This document shows, in pieces, positions 58,071 to 64,000 of a stretch of 64,000 nt of DNA. The position numbers were made by a program, and so were the translations under genes. The notes beneath the pieces were generated by a model. That model ran no database searches and was not told the DNA's origin. It saw only the letters and a program-made list of their open reading frames with translations. Each line of letters starts with the position of its first letter. The first letter of the stretch is position 1. Source of the stretch: Adiantum capillus-veneris (lineage: Eukaryota > Streptophyta > Polypodiopsida > Polypodiales > Pteridaceae); contig CM043968.1 of assembly GCA_014529385.2 (NCBI GenBank), positions 128,997,018 to 129,061,017 on the forward strand, given 5' to 3'.

Positions 58071-58646
58071 TCATAATCCCTTAAGAAGTCTACTAGCCTT
58101 GACTAAGTGAGCTTTTGGATTCCCATTCTTTCCTTGAACTAAAACTTCATTCCCTAGTTCGTCTGTAAAGGTAAAATTCCCTTGTGCACAATGAATATGA
58201 GCTTGATTTTGTTTCAACCAGTCCATTCCTAAGATACCATCATAAGCGCCTAAAGGTAAAGTGCGAAAGTTTGTAGAAGTAGAGTATCCCCCTAGTTCAA
58301 ATTCTACCTGTCCTGCTGTATGCTGAGTTAGGACTTCCTTCCCGTTTGTTAGTTCCACACTTAGTCTCCCAGCAGGATACTGGTTTAGTTTTATCTTTCT
58401 TGTGCATTTAGGAGAGATAAACGAGTGTTTCCTTTCACAATCAATTAAAAATTCAATTTTTTCACCTTGGCGAGACCGTGGTTCTTGAATGACTGCATAT
58501 TGGTGGTGAGTACTCGGGTTGTCAATTGCGGCATGCAGAGTTGCTCTCTCTTCAGCTTGGTCTCCCACTGTTGGTTCTTCCATAATAATGGCATGAGTTT
58601 GAGCCATTTCCTCTTCCACGTCCTCTTCCTGCATTCCTTCTTCCAC
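58071..58646 (-). pseudogene. Gypsy-3 protease, active site lost
   Basis: The fold is recognisable from FRTLPLGAYDGILGMDWLKQNQAHIHC (about 58270-58190). The catalytic motif reads FLIDCERKHSFIS where the family has DSG or DTG followed by a small residue, so it should be inactive. A stop at 58071 and a gap separate it from RT. Confidence 0.85.
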
Positions 58647-59420
58647 GACGAATAGTGACTCCTATAATGACCTAGCTCATCACACTCGTAGCTACGAACA
58701 TTTGGATTTTGCGGTTGAGTTACTGTAGCTGTTGTTGCTATAGGGCAAGGTTGATAAGCTTGATTAATAGGTCTGGGGATCCAATTGTTGGGTCTGGCCC
58801 TTTGGCTTCTAAAGTTTCCTCTTCCTTGATTCCTAGTTGTTTCCTTGGCAAGCGGTGTTGCCCTTAAGAGAGCATCCTAGAGAGATATAGGTCTCATTGC
58901 TTCAAGGCGCATATCCAGCGATTGATTCAACCCTTGACAGAATTGTGCTACCTGTTGTTCAGTAGACATTTTCGGGGCATATCTTTGCAAAGTTACAAAT
59001 TTGGAGTAATACTCTAACACCGATAAAGATAACTGCTTTGGAGCAAAGAATTCATTCATTTTGGCATCACGATGAGCAGGTGGAAGATATCGTGATGTAA
59101 CGGCTTCTTTAATTTTCTCCCAAGACTAGGAAGATCCTAAAACACCCAAGTCCTTGCAATGTTGTTTCCACCATATTTTTGCATCGCCAGCAAGACGAAA
59201 CATTGCGAGCATAGTTTGGTTTATAGGCTGGGTTCCTGCAGCTTCGAAATAGTCTTCCATTACCTCGATCCAGGCTTCAGCTTCATGCTCGACATGGGCT
59301 CCCTTGCCTTTGAATGTGGGTGGTTGGGATTATTTTAGGAGAATTGTTTTCTCTTGTAGGGCTGTATACAAAGCATTTGACGGTACCTTCACAATAATAC
59401 ACTTGTCGATGGCTTGATTT
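58647..59420 (-). pseudogene. Gypsy-3 gag, degenerate
   Basis: The capsid domain reads through several stops: EAEAWIEVMEDYF, KIWWKQHC, RYLPPAHRDAKMNEFF, SVLEYYSKFVTLQRYAP, FCQGLNQSLDMRL (about 59290-58900). A decayed zinc knuckle (CDELGHYRSHY) lies at about 58680-58650. The downstream cysteine is missing. Confidence 0.8.
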
Positions 59421-59622
59421 AAAGACTTAACGCTATATCGAGTGCTTTAAACTTCCACAACTCAAGACAAAAAAAAAATTAAACGCAACTAACTTCACTA
59501 AGTTCAAGATGCCCTAACTTTATTTATATCAAGATATATACAAAGTTGGGATCTCATTGAGAAGCTAGATGAGCATCTTTTTCTTCTATCATGATATGTA
59601 CAAAGGTTGGATTTGCTAAAAA

Positions 59623-60201
59623 CTAGATGATTCTCAAAGCTGGATTTCCAGGGACATAGTGGTATAGACGATAGGTATTTGTGGAGAGGTTCTTGCAATC
59701 TACTATTTCATTTGAATAGTAGCTCTTATACACACCTTTGTGGGGTTCATAAAATACAAGACTTTTATTTTTAGGAAAGATATCAGGGACAAAGATGGGT
59801 TTGATCCTATAGCTAGGGATCACCTTTACCACTTGATTGTAAACCCATTCGTTTAAGGTCATGTCAAGGCCATCTTCTGAGATAACAATGTAGTCATCTC
59901 TAGTAGTGACAAGGAAGTAATAAAGCTGAATCACTCGCAGCTCTTTCCCCCACCGAAGGTTCTTTAGATCAAAAGAGAGGCATGTGATCTTCTTCACATT
60001 GATATAGAAGATGCCACCATCGCAGTCCCATGCAAGTTCCCATTCCCTTTGGATTCTTGTTGATGGAGGAGTAAAAGCCTTCATCAAAATCTTCATCATG
60101 TTGCATCGAAAAGAAAAATTTGAAGAGCGACAAGCCTCAAAATACATTATCTCAAAGGTTTTGAACTTGCGATACTCAACGTCGGCATCTTCCTGAAACA
60201 T
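59623..60201 (-). CDS. Intact 192-codon ORF of unknown origin between primer site and gag
   Basis: ATG at 60201 to a stop at 59623, uninterrupted, inside an otherwise ruined element. Composition is that of a soluble globular protein with alternating hydrophobic and aromatic residues (FDLKNLRWGKELRVIQLYY, FYINVKKITCL, PIFVPDIFPKNKSLVFYEP). The pattern recalls F-box-associated/kelch-like beta-propeller repeats, but that is only a suggestion. It is not a retroelement protein I recognise. Its place in the leader suggests a captured host gene fragment. Confidence 0.55.
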   Translation of the reverse strand: MFQEDADVEYRKFKTFEIMYFEACRSSNFSFRCNMMKILMKAFTPPSTRIQREWELAWDCDGGIFYINVKKITCLSFDLKNLRWGKELRVIQLYYFLVTTRDDYIVISEDGLDMTLNEWVYNQVVKVIPSYRIKPIFVPDIFPKNKSLVFYEPHKGVYKSYYSNEIVDCKNLSTNTYRLYHYVPGNPALRII

Positions 60202-60291
60202 TGATGCTGGTGAGTTCTCGAACTTTAAGTTTCCAATTTATTTTTCCAAATTTTTCAAACAATGTCAATTTTTCCAGTTTCCTAACCTAGG

Positions 60292-60303
60292 CTCTAATAC
60301 CAC
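60292..60303 (-). promoter_or_regulatory. Gypsy-3 primer-binding site
   Basis: The minus strand reads TGGTATTAGAGCC, one base off the tRNA-iMet site. It stands next to the terminal 56-bp segment. Confidence 0.75.
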
Positions 60304-60304
60304 G

Positions 60305-60360
60305 TGTGAGGTGCCCTCCTGTTTGCCAAAAAGTTATGGTATCGGGGAGGGGACCTCACA
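60305..60360 (-). repeat. 56-bp terminal segment with inverted ends
   Basis: Begins TGTGAGGT and ends ACCTCACA on the plus strand (8-bp inverted repeat). It sits where the 5' LTR of Gypsy-3 is expected, at the border with Gypsy-1 gag. It may be a residual LTR after internal deletion. Confidence 0.5.
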
Positions 60361-61386
60361 TGTTGAGAGATCCACATGGAGTATCTCGTGATTGCTTAGG
60401 CTTCTTAACCTCTTGTGGGAATGGAGAGGTAGATTGTCTCTTATTCATTTTGGAATGTGTGGGAGATCTACCTCGCCATTGGCTCTTAGCCACATTGCTC
60501 TTAGCAAAAGTATTCTTAGAGTAGGAAACATTTCCTTTCCTCTCTTGGTCATCATATCTTTGGGCATGACTGATGGCTTCTTCCAAAGTTTTTGGATGTT
60601 GGGTCTTGACATGAAGACGATAGTCTTTGTCAAGACCCCTATTAAAACCCCGTATCCTTTGGAATTCTAGTCCTTCTAGTTTTAATATGATTTCTCGATA
60701 CTTCAAAAGGTACTGTGTGAGAGAGAGGCTAGACATGCGGCATGCATCCCATGCTAACCAATTCTTATCTTCTTCATTGGAGTCCAAAAACTCTTTGGAG
60801 AAAGAAGCTTGAAACGCAGCCCAAGACGGAGGATGAGCATCTATTGGAAATGTCATCCACCACTTATAGGCCTTGCCTTTAAGAGATAGACTTGTTTCCA
60901 CAGCCGTCTTTATATCCAGGGTGTGTCTCAATCTATGAATATCACTTCATTTGTGTAAGAACGTATTGACCGCATCCTTGTTGCGATCACGCTCTTCCCC
61001 GTGAAACTCAGGAATGGTGATATTCTTAAGTAATGCATTGCTACCTTCTGCATCTTCTGCAGCAATTGTCTCTTGGACTCCTTGAGTCGTGCGATCTTGG
61101 TTCCCTTGAACCGTGCCACTTGTGGCTCCTTGAGTCGTCAACGAATTCATAATTTCACAAGTAAGTCCATAAGATTGGTAACATTTTCATTGAGTGCAGA
61201 GAGGCTGATTTCAAGTACGCTTTGGTGATGTTCCAAAGTCTTGAAAGAAGCCATATCTACAAGCCCATGATCTCCTAGATCATCATCATCATGCATATAA
61301 GTGTCAGCAGCATCCATGGTGCCCTGATTTTGACCTACGTGCTCAAATTCAAATATGTGTGTAGGTGGGATATCCTCACTGGCCAT
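60361..61386 (-). pseudogene. Gypsy-1 gag
   Basis: The start ATG is at 61386 (MASEDIPPTHIFEF). A frame change near 61150 leads to MNSLTTQGATSG; a TGA at 60947-60949 interrupts it. The capsid domain is at about 60930-60530, with LKGKAYKWWMTFP, SWAAFQASFSKEFLDSNEEDK and GFNRGLDKDYRLHVKTQHP. It is cut at 60361, before the zinc knuckle, by the Gypsy-3 terminal segment. Confidence 0.88.
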
Positions 61387-62094
61387 GGTAAACACACACT
61401 AATGCAAAGAGAGAAAAAAAAACGACAACTTGTACCTTGAGAAATTGAAGTCTTTGTGTTTTGTATGCTCCGCGATTTGCGTTGCATGCAAACCTTGCCT
61501 TGCAGGAATTTGAGCGCTTCACTTGTCGTTCATTGTAAGAACACCTTTGATGATTCTTCACAAAAAACCGTCGTTTTTGTGAAGGCTTTTGTTCACTTTG
61601 AAGCTACCTCCTTGAGGAAAAAAGAATTTTTGGAGGAAAACTTGCCTTCCTCCAAGAAGTGAAAAGGAAGGGTGAAGCTACTTCCTTGAAGTTTGAAGCT
61701 TTCCCTTTCCTTCTAGTTTTCCTTTCAACGCAAGTAGGCTATCTTTCCTTGTTATACACAACAAGTTATACACAACAAGGGTCAATAGCTTGATGGTTAA
61801 GTGTTGGCCTCTTACCCTCATGGGGTGGGTTCAATGCCTCCTTCATGCAAGGGTTAAGCGGGCCTTCCTACGTGCGCAACCAACGGTGCCAATGGAAGCC
61901 TTCGGAGCCTCCGTGCCGTCGAGTTTTCCTTGGTCGCTCATCGTGGAGGCGTAGATGGGGTAGTCGTTGTCTATCTACGCGTTGCGCATAGGAAAACGTG
62001 CATGCCTTCTTTTGCTGCACAACGGAGACGTTGCTGTCTGCGGAACATGGGAGAGAAGCATAAGCAACCCGATTTTTTCCTCCTCCCAAAAATA
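61387..62094 (-). other. Gypsy-1 5' leader, non-coding
   Basis: About 700 bp between the gag start and the primer site. It contains a short direct repeat (TTATACACAACAAG twice, about 61753-61779) and a tRNA-like segment (next entry). Confidence 0.6.
61780..61840 (+). ncRNA. tRNA-like segment (SINE head or tRNA pseudogene)
   Basis: An A-box-like TAGCTTGATGG (61786-61796) and a B box GGTTCAATGCC (61828-61838) are spaced as in a tRNA, with CTCTTA in the anticodon-loop position. The acceptor arms do not pair, so a working tRNA is unlikely. A tRNA-derived SINE head or pseudogene inside the Gypsy-1 leader fits better. Confidence 0.4.
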
Positions 62095-62107
62095 GCTCGG
62101 ATACCAG
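62095..62107 (-). promoter_or_regulatory. Gypsy-1 primer-binding site
   Basis: The minus strand reads CTGGTATCCGAGC next to the LTR end, one base off the tRNA-iMet site TGGTATCAGAGC. Confidence 0.85.
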
Positions 62108-62230
62108 TGAAAGGGCGGTGGTAATGTGTGTGCTAGTCTCCACCCAACCGTGCTATCTTATAGCCTCCCCCTAGCGTACACACTGTCTGGCCGTGCCAGT
62201 GGCCTTGCCCATAGGACCCATGTCCTTACA
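62108..62230 (-). repeat. Gypsy-1 5' LTR, 123 bp
   Basis: Matches 36209-36331, and is followed by TGTTA (62231-62235). Confidence 0.92.
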
Positions 62231-62235
62231 TGTTA

Positions 62236-62501
62236 GTTCATCAATGCCAACTCCCGCATTCCATGGGTATCCATTGCAATTCCAAAAGCATACTTTCAAT
62301 TGTAACTCAGCCTCATAGGTCGCACATTCCTATTTTCTCAAGGTACTTGCATCGTCCTTGGGTACATTTTCTTCATCATAAGAAATCTCCTTGTTTTTCT
62401 TATTCCTCTCCTCATATGCGATCTTTACGTACAAAAAATTTGTATCCCTCAAATAGATCCAACTATTATCAAGGATAATCTTTTGTTTGGTCTCATCCAA
62501 T
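62236..62501 (-). mobile_element. LINE-B, segment 3 (endonuclease start and ORF1 end)
   Basis: Matches LINE-A 4857-5140, including the start of ORF2 (CFWNCNGYPW), and continues segment 2 across Gypsy-1. It is broken at 62502 by Copia-3 LTR sequence. Confidence 0.85.
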
Positions 62502-62557
62502 TGTTGGAATTAGGGTTGCAGAAAAACACACACAGCTTGGAGAAGACGAAGAAAGCT
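62502..62557 (-). repeat. Copia LTR fragment, 56 bp
   Basis: Same start TGTTGGAATTAGGGTTGCAG as the Copia LTRs, cut at 62557 by the duplication junction. Confidence 0.9.
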
Positions 62558-62639
62558 AGATGTCACTGTCTGCAGAACATGGGAGAGAAGTAGAAGCAAC
62601 CCGCTTTTCGCCTCCTCCCAAAAAAAGCTTGGATACCAG

Positions 62640-62761
62640 TGAAAGGGTGGTGGTAATGTGTGTGCTAGTCTCCACCCAACCGTGCTATCTTATACCCTCC
62701 CCCTAGCGTACACACTGTTCGGTCGTACCGGTGGCCTTCCCATAGGACCCATGTCCTTACA
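62640..62761 (-). repeat. Duplicated Gypsy-1 LTR, 122 bp
   Basis: Second-unit copy of the LTR, followed by TGTTA (62762-62766) and LINE-B. It does not bound a separate element. Confidence 0.88.
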
Positions 62762-62766
62762 TGTTA

Positions 62767-63033
62767 GTTCATCAATGCCAACTCCCGCATTCCATGGGTA
62801 TCCATTGCAATTCCAAAAGCATACTTTCAATTGTAACTCGGGCTCATAGGTCGCGCATTCCTATTTGCTCAAGGTACTTGCATCATCCTTGGGTACATTT
62901 TCTTCATCATGAGAGATCTCCTTGTTTTTTTTATTCCTCTCCTCATAGGCGATCTTCACGTACAAAAAATTTTGTATCCCTCAAATAGATTCAACTATTA
63001 TCAAGGATAATCTTTTGTTTGGTCTCATCCGAT
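62767..63033 (-). mobile_element. LINE-B, duplicated segment 3
   Basis: Second-unit copy of 62236-62501. It ends CCGAT at 63029-63033, the presumed left target duplication of Copia-3. Confidence 0.85.
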
Positions 63034-63260
63034 TGTTGGAATTAGGGTTGCAAAAAAACACACACAGCTCGGAGAAGACGAAGAAAGCTCAAGGCAAAAT
63101 AAGAGAGTGTATTGCTTAGTGTGCAATGGAAAGATAGATAGCCCAAGAGTGAAAGGTGTATATACAATGCACTGGGGAAAAAACCTCCCAGTGAGGGAAA
63201 AAATGCATCGATGGTCCTCAGTGTGTTCACACAAATCACTACCACATGTATATAGTAACA
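63034..63260 (-). repeat. Copia-3 3' LTR
   Basis: Same ends as Copia-1 and Copia-2 LTRs, with scattered private substitutions and a few short indels. Confidence 0.94.
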
Positions 63261-63353
63261 AAGCCCCCCTGGGAGTGATGCCATGAACGAGAGCTGGGAC
63301 ATAGAGTATAGGGAAGTGCCATGCATGCCCTGTGAGGACATGATCAGACAGTC

Positions 63354-64000
63354 CACAAAGGGGTGTAAGCCCAAAGATTTGCAAAAAGCTTCGAACTTCT
63401 CACGAGACAATGCCTTTGTGAAAATATCTGCAAGCTTGTCTTGTGTTGGCACATAAGCTAAGCTGATCTCTCGTGCTAAGAGCCTCTCCCTTACATAGTG
63501 GTAATGCACCTCAATGTGCTTTGTGCAAGCATGAAAAATTGGGTTCCTAGCAACTGCTAATGCGCTCTAACTGTCAGTGTAGATAGTGTTGGTAGTGTCC
63601 TATCCAACATCCAAATCAGTCCCATAAGGCGTGTGAGCCATACACACTCAATCACAGCTGTGAAGACTACCATGTACTCAACCTCACAACTGGAAGTGGC
63701 CATAGTAAGTTTCCTCTTGCTCAACCATGATATGCATGAATTGTCGAGCATGAAAAACAAACCACTCATGGACTCTCGCGTGTCAAAACTACCAGCCCAA
63801 TATGAGACTAAAAAAACATGTAAATCTGGCAGCAATGATCCCCCCTTGGGATAAAACAAGCCAAGATGTAAAGTGCCACTCAAGTAGTAAAAAATCGTCT
63901 TGACAGCCTGCCAATGCTTCGACCCTGGGCTATGCATAAATCTGCTGACTTGTGAAACTCCAAACTGGATATCTGGCCTTGTGTTACATACATAAATAAG
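63354..64000 (-). pseudogene. Copia-3 RNase H, inactive
   Basis: Matches Copia-1 RNase H. The first catalytic motif is VSYWAG where the family has DSDWAG, so active-site aspartates are lost. CEVEY replaces CEAEY. A frameshift lies near 63620. A five-base insertion near the end replaces the usual stop, giving FVDCLIM. The sequence is open at the window edge. Confidence 0.88.

Larger units (their letters stand above)
56604..60360 (-). mobile_element. Gypsy-3, deletion-derived chromodomain Ty3/Gypsy remnant
   Basis: Minus-strand order: primer site (60292-60303), an extra ORF (60201-59623), gag (about 59400-58700), protease, RT, then directly the end of a chromodomain and the left LTR candidate (56604-56921). 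RNase H and almost all of integrase are missing. The right terminal segment is only 56 bp (60305-60360) and does not match the left LTR, so the two ends may derive from different events. Confidence 0.65.
36209..62230 (-). mobile_element. Gypsy-1, chromodomain Ty3/Gypsy element with very short LTRs, heavily invaded
   Basis: The LTRs are only 123 bp (36209-36331 and 62108-62230), with TGTTA duplications, a primer site at 62095-62107 and a polypurine tract at 36332-36352. The internal order on the minus strand is gag (61386-60361), protease and RT (55159-53567), RNase H and integrase with chromodomain (38144-36332). It is interrupted by Copia-2 (38150-53561) and by the 55160-60360 composite insertion. 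The LTRs differ at about seven of 123 positions. Confidence 0.9.
62026..63089. repeat. 532-bp tandem duplication
   Basis: Unit 1 (62026-62557) and unit 2 (62558-63089) each hold the Gypsy-1 leader end, primer site, LTR, TGTTA, LINE-B and the first about 56 bp of the Copia-3 LTR. Offset is 532 bp throughout. The copies differ at many positions. Confidence 0.88.
63034..64000 (-). mobile_element. Copia-3, 3' part, runs off the window
   Basis: LTR at 63034-63260 (227 bp), polypurine tract at about 63263-63275, then the end of pol on the minus strand. The rest, including the other LTR, lies beyond position 64000. Confidence 0.94.

Noticed and set aside
61780-61840. Functional tRNA gene
   Set aside because: The acceptor stems do not pair and no proper cloverleaf can be drawn.
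62640-62761. A third Gypsy-1-type element bounded by this LTR
   Set aside because: It lies at a constant 532-bp offset from 62108-62230 with the same flanks, so it is part of the tandem duplication.

Overview
The window looks like plant nuclear heterochromatin from a repeat-rich genome. Nearly all recognisable coding sequence belongs to retrotransposons. Supporting signs are initiator-tRNA-Met-type primer sites, Ty1/Copia and Ty3/Gypsy elements (two Gypsy families with chromodomains), a plant-type LINE, a CACTA-like DNA element and plant-style LTR promoters. I see no intact host gene, rRNA or CRISPR array. The lineage within land plants cannot be fixed from this sequence; a large-genome fern or gymnosperm is only a guess.

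Layout. 1-2180: (GA)n microsatellite, then unassigned sequence. 2180-5321: degenerate LINE-A (minus strand). A second LINE, LINE-B (minus strand), is split into three pieces: 5322-5956, 35903-36208 and 62236-62501. Two huge insertions separate the pieces. The first is element T, 5957-35897, with 939/937-bp LTRs and ATAAG target duplications. The second is Gypsy-1, 36209-62230, with 123-bp LTRs and TGTTA duplications. Copia-1 (8367-13376, TCCAT) sits in T. Copia-2 (38150-53561, GAAGT, minus) sits in Gypsy-1 and itself carries a CACTA-like element (39496-40818) and the chromovirus Gypsy-2 (41675-50574, TGACA, minus). Gypsy-1 also carries Gypsy-3 remnants and an LTR/gag-start fragment (55160-60360). 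Copia-3 (63034 to the window end) also lies in LINE-B, beside a 532-bp tandem duplication that copied the Gypsy-1 LTR/LINE junction.

The most interesting part is the interior of T (6896-34960). It holds Ogre/Tat/Athila-like gag-pol whose integrase has two tandem HHCC zinc modules and is followed by a second retropepsin-like domain with a basic, W-x-P-K-repeat tail. A phase-0 intron is predicted in gag. A ~152-bp tandem repeat lies upstream, and a ~900-codon ORF of unknown function lies directly upstream of the polypurine tract. The flanking non-coding parts carry eight copies of a near-perfect palindrome with core CATCCTACGCGTAGGATG; the four 3' copies are spaced exactly 285 bp apart although the spacers have diverged. 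It is unresolved whether gag-pol belongs to T (a ~25-kb element once Copia-1 is removed) or to a further nested element.

Working order inferred from nesting: LINE-B is oldest, then T, Gypsy-1 and Copia-3, then Copia-1 and Copia-2, then Gypsy-2 and the CACTA-like element. Every polyprotein seen here carries stops, frameshifts or lost catalytic residues, so none looks autonomous now.
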